A DNA stretch of 64,000 nucleotides from Adiantum capillus-veneris (GCA_014529385.2 CM043942.1:105650141-105714140); one strand, 5' to 3'; shown: positions 1 through 9,648, counted from the first letter of the stretch. The notes: generated from the letters alone by a model not told the origin. Numbers and translations are program-made.

Positions 1-437
1 GAAGAAAAAAACCAAAATCTTTAAGTGCTCTAGACCCTGCCATGTTAGGAATTACTTGCCACGCTCATATGTGTTTAATGATCACACAATTTCTCACTAT
101 GCATTATGTACATTGCAAATGGCATACAAGTTGAGCTTAAACTTTCCATCTTTCTATATAAATATATAGGAGAGATGGCATTGTATGAGGATTGAGAAAA
201 CTACCATATCCATGCTATGAAAGTTCATGCGAGGTGGCAATTGTTAAGATTTATATTAATGAGATTTTTTCCAAATCGTGTGGGTACATACTATTGGGAA
301 AAATATAGGAAGGTTATTGCTTTTTTTGCATCTTTATTCACACCCACACAACTTTGTAATGCAATTGAAACAATCCAGTGAGATCTTTGAGATCTATTTC
401 ATTAGTCTTGAATTGGATATTTATTATCCAAGAGGGA

Positions 438-440
<3 letters not shown>

Positions 441-475
<35 letters not shown>
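441..475. repeat. (TC)n microsatellite
   Basis: About 17 uninterrupted TC units. Reading frames that cross it translate to Ser-Leu repeats and are not genes. Confidence 0.97.
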
Positions 476-476
<1 letters not shown>

Positions 477-965
477 GCCACCAAAGAAGTATTGCTAAAA
501 TTTAACCACTAGTTGTGCAAGGTGGGAAATCCATGCTTCAAGAGATTAGGTATCAATAATGAAAGATTGAAGGAAAATACCCTTACAAAAACCATATCTT
601 AACGAAGTATCAAGAGGTTTCCACTACCAAATCCATAGAGAGTACGGCCCTATCGCTTGAGAGCATACACAACATCCATGGTAGTGATAGTTTTCGGGCA
701 GGCATGTTTGTGTAGGTCATAGAATCTGGGATGACATTCTCCAAGAAGATCTTGAGTACCTCTAGTTTCCTTGTAGCTTAGGCCACTGATGCGTTTTACA
801 CCACCCCTACGAGTAATCCTTCAAATGGCAGGCTTGGAAATGTCCTGAATGTTGTCACACAAACCTTCCTGTGGAGCTTGACCCCTCCCTTTCCACGACC
901 CTTCCATCCTATCCTCTTTTTTGCATGCTTGCATTTCTCTCCCCTTACCCATAATATAGGCTTCA

Positions 966-968
<3 letters not shown>

Positions 969-1044
<76 letters not shown>
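969..1044. repeat. Compound (TC)n(AC)n microsatellite
   Basis: About 21 TC units pass directly into about 17 AC units without a spacer. Confidence 0.97.
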
Positions 1045-1047
<3 letters not shown>

Positions 1048-1133
1048 ACAAGAAGTTTTGGACAAATTCTCACAATAATCTCCACATTGTGGCTTACCTC
1101 AACATCATGAACTTCTATGAGGGAGGCACCACA

Positions 1134-1195
1134 TACCTAGCTAGGTACAAATGGGGGCCGGGGCTCCTCTGATCTCAATCGTACCTAGCTAGGTA
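1134..1195. repeat. Pair of identical 14-bp palindromes
   Basis: TACCTAGCTAGGTA occurs at 1134-1147 and again at 1182-1195. Each copy is self-complementary, and 34 bp of GC-rich sequence separate them. Confidence 0.85.
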
Positions 1196-1632
1196 TGCAT
1201 CGCCTGATCTCGAGCAAGCGTTCATGATGTTATGCATTGTATGAAAAACACTGAAAAAGACTCCGTTTTCCGGCATGAGAGAATTTATAAACCTTTTTGT
1301 GCACAAACATACACATATAATCAATTGGCTAAAGCAAAATAAAAATACTTACCTGCGCTAATTTTCTCAATGCTATGTATTTGTTCATCTTGATCGATTG
1401 ATTGATGAAGCGATAAAGACCCGCAAGTCGAGTCAGTGCCCGGGGACTCACGTACTCTGCAGCAGTAGAAACGTATGTAAGTGACATGGCTGCTCTCCAA
1501 GGCCACAAAAAATAAGCTGACTAGCATTACAGCAAAAGCCTGCACTCTCCAGCAACATTTTGGGCTCTTGCAATTAGTCAAGCTATTGACAACGTGAACT
1601 TCATCAAAATTGAACAAGAACGTAGTGTGGAT

Positions 1633-1974
1633 CACTACAACATAGCATCAAGATTTCGACGCAGCATATATCGATGGCCACACCTTTCCACGCAATTATC
1701 GACGTACTTGCAGCCCGTCGATATATGCGTGGGAATATCCATCGATATATGCGTGTAAATACTCATGGAAAGGTATACATTACCACATGATATTCCTACG
1801 CATATATCAATGCCTATTTTGAAGCAAAAAATTCAGGGAAAGAAAAGGTAAATCCGTGCGCAGGCGGTCATTTTTTGCCAGCGACGCGCTCAGATCTCTT
1901 GGCCAAAACCTACTGCGCAGGTATTATGAAACTCTCTCCCCCCCCCAACCCCTCTCTCTCTCTCTACATTGTGT
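1633..1974 (+). repeat. CACTA left terminus with subterminal repeats
   Basis: After CACTACAACA come two direct copies of TCGATATATGCGTG, near 1718 and 1743. An inverted relative (ACGCATATATCAATG) lies near 1800, and several CGACG motifs are present. Dense short subterminal repeats are the binding sites for the CACTA accessory protein in known elements. The segment ends where the LTR at 1975 begins. Confidence 0.6.
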
Positions 1975-3922
1975 TGAGAGGCGGAAGTGAGAAAATAGAC
2001 CCGGTGGCCTCTACACCAAGACTATGCACAATGGCCTCATCATGGGGAATATGCAATAGCGGCACCACCTAGCAAGATATGCGGCTTGGACGCATACATA
2101 TACACAATGAAACATGCCATGGAAAACAATTTCAAGATCCACACCCAAATGTGGAATGGGGTGGTTAGAGAATAAGGTGAGAGGAGTGGTGAGTGAGTGA
2201 GAATGGGCTCGCTACTCGTGCATGTAGTAAAGAAGATAACGAGGTCAGGGATACATGCAAGTATGCTCACTTCTCATACAAAAGGTGGCGAATCCGCACA
2301 CCTCAAGATGGAAGTAGCAAGATGATAGGAATATGAGAGGGAGAGAGAGTGTGTGTGTGTATGGTGGCGAATCCGCACACCTTAACATAAGCAGAAAAAA
2401 AAATGGCAAGGAACAAGCATATACCATACTTACAATGAGATGTATCCAAAGCGACACAAAATATGGCACCAAGATGGAGTGTGTTGATTACTTGCAAAAG
2501 ATGAATACAATAGGTAGCGTATGGCAGGAAAATGAGAAGGTAACAAGATCGTAGGAGGCATAATGGAGAGATGGGAGTTGATGGCGAGGAATATCATGAG
2601 TGTGTCCACCCTTATTCTTCTTGAAATTGTGCCTTCAACCCTTAATTACAAGTGGTGTGGAGGTGTGGTGCTCATCTTTTGTGCATGGTGATGGTGATGA
2701 TGATGGTGTTGTGATTATGTGATTAGGGTTCATGCTACAAGCACGTAGCACAAGAGTGTGTATGGATAGGTGTGTGTGTGTGTGTGTGTGTGTGTCCCCA
2801 AGTGAGCTCTCATGGCCTCCTTATATAGGGAAGGAGGGAAGGTTTTAGCAATATTTCTAATGGAGGTGAGTGTCCCACTCTGGTGACTAGGAAAATGGGG
2901 TGCATGTGACCGTGGCTCCCATCTTGTCTCCTCATTATTTAAAATACCAGAGTCAATAGAGAGAGAAGAAGAGAGAATGTGGGTAGGATGTAGAGGATAG
3001 GAGATATTTACAATAGTCTAGCTTTGGCTAGACATAAGCTTATTAGGGAGAGAAGAGAGAGGTAAGAAAATTATAAGAGAGGTTGTTGAAGGTGGATAAT
3101 TGTTGATGAGGATGGATCCTTCAAAAATGGTGATAGAATCACTCTAGACTTTCCAAGACCTCATTAAAAGAGCCTTGTCTCTTGTAATCATGCTTGAAGA
3201 CTTGTAGAACCATAGCCATTCTAGAGGGAAGAAAACTAGGGATGGCCTGTGTCACCATTACATGAGAAAAATGGGGTCCACTACAAAAATCATAGCTCCG
3301 CGTTCATAACTCCAAAAATTTCGAAAAAAATTGAGCTAAAAGTTGAGATCACGAGCTACATCTTTCATGTTGAACGCTCCGTCAGATTCGTGGTTCTTCT
3401 TTACTTACAAAATTTAGCCAAATAATGTATTATTTGTGGCTGCAAAAGTCTTTTGGTGGTCCCCTTTGAGTGGACTTCTCTCTTGCCTTCAAGTGTAAGC
3501 TCCTTCATGTGTATGAAAACATGACCTAGAGTTTTGAAAAGAGTGGCAATCATCTAGATGGAGGTATTATTGAAATTTGAAAGTGGGGTTGAGGTTTGAA
3601 AATGAAAACTAGTGAATAAAATATTTGGTAGGGTGGAATAATATATATACATGAAAAATATATTAGAAAATACTAAATATATATAATGTAATTTAGAATA
3701 TATATATTTAATGCTTAAGATCAAAAGAGAGATCAACAAAGAAAGCTTACTTATTTATGCTACATCGTGATTGATTAGCATAAGTCTTATTTATTTAATA
3801 AAGGCTAAAACGTTTGTGAAAAAGGGAAGAAAAATCAAAAGTAACTTATATAATAGGAAATATATTGGGTAAAAGAGAAAAAATATATGGGGGGGTTTCC
3901 ATGCATGGAAAAGCTTGCCTCA
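1975..3922 (-). repeat. 3' LTR of the gag-protease element
   Basis: On the plus strand it starts TGAGAGGCGG and ends GCTTGCCTCA, so the minus-strand LTR reads TGAGGCAAGC...CCGCCTCTCA. The first about 550 bp match the truncated 5' LTR at 8033-8535. At 1948 bp it is long. It contains a (GT)n tract (2771-2795) and a TATA-like box (CTTATATAGGG, near 2820). Parts such as 'GGCGAATCCGCACACC' and 'ATGGGAGTTGATGGCGA' are shared with the LTRs at 38613 and 44625, so the families are related. Confidence 0.85.
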
Positions 3923-5379
3923 TTAGCCCTCCCCCTAAGGCTAGAGGTATTCATGCCTCTAGCTCTTCTTCTTGAGCATGTTGAAATAGAGAAGGATTTT
4001 TCCTTGGTGGCTGGTAGATCCTTATAGGGAATAATGGATCCCTGGGAAGCATGAGGCTCCCCAAAGTTCTTTCGGTGTCCACCTGGGTCCCACACTAAGC
4101 GTAAATCCATTCTATGCAATAATGCCTTCTTCAGAAGATCACACTTATAATGATTCTTGAGTCCACAAGTTGCACAAGAATTAACTCTTGCATAAGTGAT
4201 AGAAGGTATGGAAAGAACTTGATCAGTCCTTGAAAGTATTCCAAAGCGGGACCATGCATGGCTTCCTCGTCCAGACACATAGCCAAAAGGGAGTAAGAAA
4301 CCATAATCCTCATATCTTGCTTGTCCTTCTTCATGCCAAATTGATAGAGACCTGTTGCCCACATGGATAGATTGCATGGTTGATGCCTGTTGCACAAGAG
4401 AGCCCACCATGTACAAAAGATAAACTGCAAACCACATTTTGAAAAATGACTCCATGTTACCACTAGTATGCAAAACCATTCTTCCTTGATTGGTGTGTCC
4501 TAGATTGATTCCACTGGTTATTGATGTCAATCCTTCCACTCTTGTCGCAACCCAACTTAAAGAGCTTCCCAAATTAATGTTACACACAATGTTCACAGTT
4601 AGAAAGGAAAACCTAAAGTGCGAGTAGACCTCAATTGAATTTCTCTGCATGAGTCTTTCACCAATCTCGTGCCATAGGGGTAGTTGAAGTGTCTTCACCA
4701 CTTTCACATGTGGTTGCAAATTTGAAGGGTCCACCTTGTTGTGGTTGAATGTGAGGCCCATTACCTCAATGGAGCTATCACTTCCTTCACTCCCTGTTGA
4801 CTCCTCCTCTAAAGTGGTTGAAGAGTCACCACTAGAAAACTCATCCATAGAGGTTTTTAGATCCATGTCGTATTGCCGACCTGTCTTCATGTCATAAAGT
4901 ATTGGCCTCCGTTTTGCATCCTTTATCTGGATTATGCCGGTGTCCCAGTCCTGCTTAGCTCTCATAGCCATAATCCAAGGCCTCCCTAGAATGATAGGAT
5001 AGCCCTCCCCTTTGTGTGGCATGACAAAGATATCCACATCTACCTCGGTGTTGAATGCCTTTATCCTAATTGCATTTATAACACCAACACATTGAACTTT
5101 TACATTATTTGCCATTTTGGCTCGGCATGGTGCTGGCCGACTCACCTCTAAACCCAAACGGTGCATCATTTTTTCACTCATGACGCATATTTGTGCGCCA
5201 CCATCGATGTAGATATTGGAGATGTGTTGCCCTTTGATGTAAGAATCCATCACTGGTAGTATGTCATCTAGATTCCTCCCAGAGATAGCCCCAGCTATCT
5301 TTGGCTTTGGTCGTCTAGTGCTAACCATCTTTGTCCATTGTCTCCTCACCCTAGGTGCTAGGTGGAGTAACTGGGGCTA
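3835..5379 (-). CDS. Retropepsin-like aspartic protease and C-terminal tail
   Basis: This is the continuation of the gag frame after an in-frame TAG at 5377-5379; the open part is about 504 codons. The catalytic triad reads Asp-Gly-Gly (in 'NIYIDGGAQICV', near residue 49). The second family landmark is 'IILGRPW', about 70 residues later, followed by 'QDWD'. These define a retroviral-type aspartic protease that would cut the Gag polyprotein. DGG in place of DTG/DSG also occurs in the protease at 22037. The tail of about 350 residues has no recognisable domain. It does not contain RT, RNase H or integrase motifs, and it runs into the LTR. The start is not an independent initiation; translation would come from gag by readthrough. 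Family assignment is firm; activity is unlikely. Confidence 0.8.
3923..3937 (-). promoter_or_regulatory. Polypurine tract (plus-strand primer)
   Basis: The minus strand reads AGGGGGAGGGCTAA immediately before the LTR start. The relative at 44610-44624 has AAAGGGGAGGGCTAA in the same position, which supports the LTR boundary. Confidence 0.8.
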
Positions 5380-5748
5380 GGTGATTTTTGGGCCCTGCAC
5401 AGAAACATCTTGAACCAAATCATCTGGTTTAGAACATTCACCCAAAGAGAAATCTACAATGTCAATTTTACGTCGTGACTTGGACAGATTTTTGCTAGAT
5501 TCCCCTTTAATCTTCATCTTTTCTTCCTTTTGGGAAGATTCACCATGCCTAGCGCTTTTTACCCCTATGGCATCTACTCCTTTAACTTTGGTCTTATCCC
5601 CCTCCACTTTCTCCTTTCCTTTACCTTCAAGACTGATGACGCTTACTGTTTGATTGCCAACTGGTGGTGGGGATAAGGGTGGAATGAGAGGTTGTGGTGG
5701 TGGTGGTGGTGGTGGTTGTGGTTGTGGTTGAATGGGTGGTTGTAGGAT
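5377..5748 (-). pseudogene. Pro/Lys-rich linker between gag and protease, in the gag frame
   Basis: This segment lies in the same frame as gag and protease, between the TAA at 5749-5751 and the TAG at 5377-5379. It encodes a Pro/Gln-rich stretch followed by a basic, Lys/Ser-rich stretch. No domain is recognised. It is most simply the linker of a Gag-protease polyprotein that picked up one or two stop codons. The TAA may alternatively be the natural gag terminator, with suppression needed for protease synthesis. Confidence 0.6.
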
Positions 5749-6648
5749 TTACACGGGTGGTGCTTGTTGTGGTGCCCTTGGTTGTGGTGGTCTTGCTATC
5801 GGTGGTGAAACCTGGTTTTGCCTGGCTCCTCTGTTGAAATCCTGCCTCCTTGGGTGTGGACAGTAGTACATGCCATGACCATCCTCCCCACAATTGTAGC
5901 AGTGGTATTCTTGATTTTGCCTTCGTTGTCCCCTCCCTTGCTGTTGGTTGCGATTGTGTGCATGCCCTTGTTGTATCAAATGGACTGAGATATTCTGAAG
6001 TTGATTGGTGATTCGATTGAGTAGGTCTTGCTGATCTTCAATTGGTTCTTGTGGTTGAATCCTCTGGGCGGTTGTTGTAGGTGGTGCTAGAGGTGGTCGG
6101 GTCCTAACGGCTTCCTCTTCATCGATATTCCTGGCTTGTAGGTGCAACTTCTTGTCTTTAAGGCGGGCCACTTCAACTGCTAGCTCATACGTAGCAAGAA
6201 ACCTTCCCTTCACCTTCTCTTTAAGAGTTGGCCATAACCCAGCCACAAACCGATCCTTCTTTAGGAAATCAGGTGCCCCCTCATCCTCTCTTAGCGATGC
6301 AACCCATCGCCCCCATAAATCTACAAACTTTGACTCATATGATGCATATTCTAGCATACTGCCCTGCTTCAACTCTATCAACAATTGCCATAGCTTCTCT
6401 GATGTTGTGCCCTCTCCAAAACGCTTGACAAAGGCTGCTCTTAATAAGTCCCACCATTCCTTGGTTTCTTGTGCCAAGGCATTGTACCATGATCTTACCT
6501 CCACCTTCATTAGAAGTGGGAAGATGCGCAAGCGCGAAGCATCATCATCTCTCGCAGAGATGACACATGCTAGTTCCAAGTTGTCTAGAAAGTCTGCAGC
6601 ATCCTCACCCACCTTACCAGTAAATGTTGGAAATGCTACACTTGCCAT
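5749..6648 (-). CDS. Ty3-type Gag with zinc knuckle
   Basis: A 299-codon Gag, the structural protein of the cytoplasmic virus-like particle that packages element RNA. Residues 1-175 hold the retrotransposon Gag (capsid) signature, with landmarks 'WYNAL', 'FVKRFG', 'YESKF', 'LWGRWV' and a 'KEKVKGRF' block. Near residue 248 there is a CX2CX4HX4C zinc knuckle (CYNCGEDGHGMYYC) for nucleic-acid binding, set in a Gln/Asn/Arg-rich region. The start ATG (MASVAF) is chosen because the relative at 52607 begins with the same residues. The frame is intact to a TAA, and linker and protease follow in the same frame. The 84-bp spacing to the upstream small ORF is also conserved in the relative. Confidence 0.9.
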   Translation of the reverse strand: MASVAFPTFTGKVGEDAADFLDNLELACVISARDDDASRLRIFPLLMKVEVRSWYNALAQETKEWWDLLRAAFVKRFGEGTTSEKLWQLLIELKQGSMLEYASYESKFVDLWGRWVASLREDEGAPDFLKKDRFVAGLWPTLKEKVKGRFLATYELAVEVARLKDKKLHLQARNIDEEEAVRTRPPLAPPTTTAQRIQPQEPIEDQQDLLNRITNQLQNISVHLIQQGHAHNRNQQQGRGQRRQNQEYHCYNCGEDGHGMYYCPHPRRQDFNRGARQNQVSPPIARPPQPRAPQQAPPV

Positions 6649-6732
6649 TGTGAGAGTGAGAAAATTAACTCGACTTAGATTTTTTTATTTATAGAGATTC
6701 AATACATGGGTGCTCGGTGGATGGAAAACATA

Positions 6733-6960
6733 CTATACAAGGATGAAAATAAATACATCAAAAGACACTTCATGATTAATCATAGGGAGGATAAAGTGTA
6801 GAGAAGAGGTGTTTATCTCTTGCAGTCGTTCTCTACCAAACATGGTTGTAATGATCTGCTGATAAAACATCTTGCGGTCCAAGATTACTTTGATTGATTG
6901 AGTTCGTTGTGGTGCATAAGTTTGGTTCCTTGCAAAAGGTTGATGTGCTGGGTCCATCAC
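6733..6960 (-). CDS. Conserved small leader ORF (about 75 aa), function unknown
   Basis: A 75-codon frame ending 84 bp before gag. From 'SIKVILD' to the final 'LV', about half of the 55 aligned residues are identical to the product at 52305-52523, which lies at the same distance from gag in the related element. Shared landmarks are SIKVILD, YQ, TM.G.ER and LP. Conservation of sequence, frame, length and position in two separately inserted copies argues that it is translated. I recognise no domain; no signal peptide or membrane segment is evident. Confidence 0.65.
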   Translation of the reverse strand: MMDPAHQPFARNQTYAPQRTQSIKVILDRKMFYQQIITTMFGRERLQEINTSSLHFILPMINHEVSFDVFIFILV

Positions 6961-7421
6961 ATGATAATTTGAAAAGGCTCTCTCCTTTGTGGTGTAAGGT
7001 TATAGTCGGAGGTGTAGAGCTCTTGGTAGTCGAGGTCAAATTTATAGTACCACAGGACAAGGTTGTCTTCGTCTTCTAGCTCTAGGACTGCCCCTCTAGC
7101 AAGCTCTTGGAAAATCTTGAACTCTCTCTCTTTGAGCAACATCACTTTCCTGCAAGATAGAGTGCCATCTAGTGTATACACAGGTGTGATCAGGTAGGTG
7201 GTGAGTCTTACCACTTGTATTAATCCAAGTTGGATGGATACATAGCAAGCTGTAAAGTCGTCATCATAGCCTTGATTCACAAGCAACACCCCTTGAAGGT
7301 GGAGGGTCTTGTCTTTCCGCCAAGCAAAACCTGTGTCAAAGACCTTGTCGATGACAAGCTCCGCCACTTCACTCGGTAGATGACGTAGAATCCATGCTGT
7401 TGTTTCTAGTTCTTGGCTCAT
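6957..7421 (-). CDS. Leader ORF of 154 aa, unrecognised
   Basis: An intact frame upstream of the 75-aa ORF, overlapping its start by 4 bp in a different frame. The product is mixed alpha/beta-like in composition, acidic in places ('LELEDEDN'), and contains 'LPSEVAELVIDKVFDTGF'. I do not recognise a family. The equivalent stretch in the relative (about 52140-52304) is far shorter, so it may be an insertion or a captured sequence specific to this copy, or lost from the other. An intact length of 154 codons inside an otherwise decaying neighbourhood is the main reason to list it. Confidence 0.45.
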   Translation of the reverse strand: MSQELETTAWILRHLPSEVAELVIDKVFDTGFAWRKDKTLHLQGVLLVNQGYDDDFTACYVSIQLGLIQVVRLTTYLITPVYTLDGTLSCRKVMLLKEREFKIFQELARGAVLELEDEDNLVLWYYKFDLDYQELYTSDYNLTPQRREPFQIIM

Positions 7422-7815
7422 GAGATGAGAGTGAGGTATAGAAAGACTTTGGAGGATTTACCCTTTTGTTTTGGAGACGGGGTGATTGTCGACGCTGGAA
7501 AACCCTTGAAACTTTTGGTGCAAGGGAGAGGGAGGGACCACGCGTTCGTAGTAGCTTCCTCAAGTTGTGAAGGCTTGTTGTGTATGTAGGTGGAATAGGT
7601 GGCAAAGATGGGGACGTAGATGTAGAGAAGCCTGGTGCTACTTGAAAGCCTACCGTTGTGAGAACGCCTGTGCGAATGTCGAGGGAGAAAATGATGGCCT
7701 TTTCTTCACTTTGGGTTGCACTCATGTCGAAGGTGCGGTTTTTGGCTACAATGTGAGCATGATGCAGCTTGTGCCTTGCTTTTACGCTTGCGGGGATGAT
7801 GAGAAATGTAAACAA
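7369..7815 (-). pseudogene. Leader frame with FQVAP block, possibly broken
   Basis: A 148-codon frame in phase with gag. Its middle 'GFQVAP' segment and the following Ser/Thr/Pro-rich stretch resemble the product at 52063-52287 ('SFQVAP'). The opening part overlaps the MDEW ORF in another frame, so one frameshift may have split a longer ancestral reading frame. No known domain is visible. Confidence 0.4.
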
Positions 7816-7963
7816 TCTGAGTAGGGAAAGAGGGTCTTACCACTTCTTCTATGCTAACAATACAACACCCTGGCAAGAGTGTCTTGATGACTTGTGTCAA
7901 ACCTGCTTGAAGCTCCTCCTCTTCAGTGGTCCACTTAGAGAATTCAAGAAGCCACTCGTCCAT
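7706..7963 (-). CDS. Leader ORF beginning MDEW, conserved in the related element
   Basis: An 85-codon frame that is the first ORF after the primer-binding site. It begins MDEWLLEFSKWTTEEEELQA; the relative at 46261 begins MDEWLAGFANWTTEEEDLQA. After the copia insertion in that copy, the match resumes with 'TQ.(V/I)YI' and a basic 'PR.RR' stretch. The C-terminus here contains Cys/His residues (CSHC...HLRHEC) that could bind metal, but no named finger is met. The function is unknown. Its position suggests a small pre-Gag protein or the N-terminus of an ancestral Gag. Confidence 0.6.
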   Translation of the reverse strand: MDEWLLEFSKWTTEEEELQAGLTQVIKTLLPGCCIVSIEEVVRPSFPTQIVYISHHPRKRKSKAQAASCSHCSQKPHLRHECNPK

Positions 7964-8013
7964 GAAGAGAAGTAAACATGTCAGCCTTGTAAACTGAAGG
8001 TTTCAAGAGCCCT

Positions 8014-8032
8014 CCTCAGTGGGGGCACCAAA
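8014..8032 (-). promoter_or_regulatory. Primer-binding site of the gag-protease element
   Basis: The minus strand reads TTTGGTGCCCCCACTGAGG directly after the LTR end. The identical string follows the LTR at 44625-46187 (46188-46206). It would pair with the 3' end of a tRNA to prime reverse transcription; I do not name the tRNA. Confidence 0.8.
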
Positions 8033-8535
8033 TGAGAGGCGGAAGTGAAAAAATAGACCCGGTGGCCTCTACACCAAGACTAGGCACAATGGCCTCATCA
8101 TGGGGAATATGCAATAGGGGCACCACCTAGCAAGATATGCGGCTAGGACGCATACATATACACAATGAAACATGCCATGGAAAACAAGTTCAAGATCCAC
8201 ACCCAAATGTGGAATGGGGTGGTCAAAGAATAATGTGAGAGGAGTGGTGAGTGAGTGAGAATGGGCTCGCTACTCGTGCATGTAGTAAGGAAGATAACGA
8301 GGTCAGGGATACATGCAAGTATGCTCACTTCTCATACAAAAGGTGGAGAATCCGCACACCTCAAGATGGAAGTAGCAAGATGATAGGAATATGAGAGGGA
8401 GAGAGAGTGTGTGTGTGTATGGTGGCGAATTCGCACACCTTAAACATAAGCAGAAAAAAAAATGGCAAGGAACAAGCATATACCATACTTACAATGAGAT
8501 GTATCCAAAGCGACACAAAGTATGGCAGGAAAATG
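8033..8535 (-). repeat. 5' LTR, truncated
   Basis: It matches 1975-2534 closely but lacks about 60 bp lying between two copies of 'TATGGCA' in the other LTR. Homology then stops at 8535, where transposase-coding sequence begins. Because the LTR reads on the minus strand, the lost part is the U3 end with the promoter. Confidence 0.85.
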
Positions 8536-9612
8536 TATTGACCTCAGTTGGCTTGGACTACAACAAGATTCATGCATGTCCAAATGATTGCGTTCTTTTT
8601 TGCAATGAATTCACAAATTGTCTGTTGTGTCCTAAGTGCGGAGCAATGTGCTACAAACAAGATGCGGTTGGCGAGATAGTGCTCACTAAAGTGTTGCGGC
8701 ATTTCCCTATTATTCCTAGGATAAAAGGCATGTTTCGTTGTGGTTCCATTGCAAAGTTGATGCGGTGACATTCTACGAATAGATCCACTGATGCAACATT
8801 TAGGGTGCCCCTGCTGATTCAAAGGCTTGGAGGCACATTGAAGATACCTGGCCACATTTTAGGAGTGAACCATGCAATTTGCGTTTGGGCATGGCAATGG
8901 ATGGAGTCAATCCATTTGGCTTGAGAAGCTCGTCATGGAGCACTTGGCCTGTGTACCTTATCAATTACGGCCTCCTGCCGTGGCTTGCCATCAAGAAGGG
9001 TCATTTGATATTAGGCTTGATTGTACCTGGTAAATTAAGGCAAAAAACATGGATGTTTATCGAGCTCCACTAGTTGACGAGCTCCAAGAGTTATGGCATG
9101 GGATCGACATAGCAGATGCGGTTGAACCAGTAGGACAACAACATGTAAGGATCCATGGACTTCTTATGTGGACTATGCATGATTGGCCAGGATACGGTGA
9201 AGCTTCTGGTAATGGTTCTTGATTTACAAAATTCTCGCTATTCGCAAGCACTTTGCCTTGGCCTGAATCATGCTTTAATATATGCAGGGCTTACAACTTC
9301 GGGATACAATGCATGTCCAATTTGCGGGCCGTCTTTGGATGTGTGCTATTTTGCCTCTCTTCGAAAAACAATTTATCAAGGCCCCCACCGTTATCTTCCA
9401 GATGGCCATCACTTGCGCGAAGGTCAGCTTGGTCGCATCGAATGTTGTCCTATGCATGTACAAGATGGGAGAAACATGAGAGGCAACCTATTCCAGGAAT
9501 GAAACTTTTGTCCATTCTCCATACGTTGCCGTACTGGGGTGATCTACTAATTAACCATTTGTTGGATCCAATGCCTATATTCAAGAATGTGGGAGAGCTC
9601 CTCTGGAAGACA
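8536..9612 (+). pseudogene. CACTA TNP2-type transposase remnant
   Basis: The translated pieces follow the order of plant En/Spm TNP2 transposases. First comes 'GLDYNKIHACPNDCVLF' with a CPKCG motif, then 'VLRHFPIIPR'. Next is 'MAMDGVNPFG' near 8895, then 'TTSGYNACPICG' near 9295 and 'HRYLPDGHH' near 9405. Last is 'LPYWGDLLINHLLD..PIFKNV' near 9530-9590, which corresponds to the LPYW...HNLDVMHIEKNV region. In-frame stops (for example at 8766) and frameshifts separate the blocks. The N-terminus is missing at the junction with the LTR, and everything after the DVMHIEKN-like region is missing. Assignment to the family is firm; the gene is dead. Confidence 0.85.
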
Positions 9613-9617
9613 CCTAT

Positions 9618-9648
9618 GGGGGGGACGCCTAGGGGGGGGGGGGGGGGG
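9618..9648. repeat. G7 and G17 homopolymers
   Basis: GGGGGGG at 9618-9624 and 17 consecutive G at 9632-9648, separated by ACGCCTA, inside a run of GACGCCT-like repeats. The strand could form a G-quadruplex. Confidence 0.9.

Larger units (their letters stand above)
1..1632. other. Gene-free left flank
   Basis: No reading frame here resembles a known protein. The stretch is AT-rich and holds a (TC)n array, a (TC)n(AC)n compound array and a pair of 14-bp palindromes, listed separately. A 104-codon minus-strand frame at 1321-1635 has no recognisable domain and is probably fortuitous. Confidence 0.6.
1975..8535 (-). mobile_element. Ty3-like LTR element carrying only gag and protease
   Basis: Read on the minus strand the order is: 5' LTR (8535-8033, truncated), primer-binding site, three small leader ORFs, gag, protease, polypurine tract, 3' LTR (3922-1975). 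The frame that opens at gag (6648) stays open to 3835, apart from a TAA at 5749 and a TAG at 5377, giving about 938 codons. No reverse transcriptase, RNase H or integrase sequence is present, so the element is structurally non-autonomous. A relative with the same leader, gag and LTR type lies at 44625-53272. The 5' LTR has lost its U3 end, where the promoter should be, so this copy is probably silent. Confidence 0.85.

Noticed and set aside
878-1078. Frames over the (TC)n(AC)n tract
   Set aside because: Repeat-encoded Ser-Leu and Thr-His runs only.
6152-6694. Plus-strand 180-codon frame
   Set aside because: It is antisense to the well-supported gag on the minus strand.
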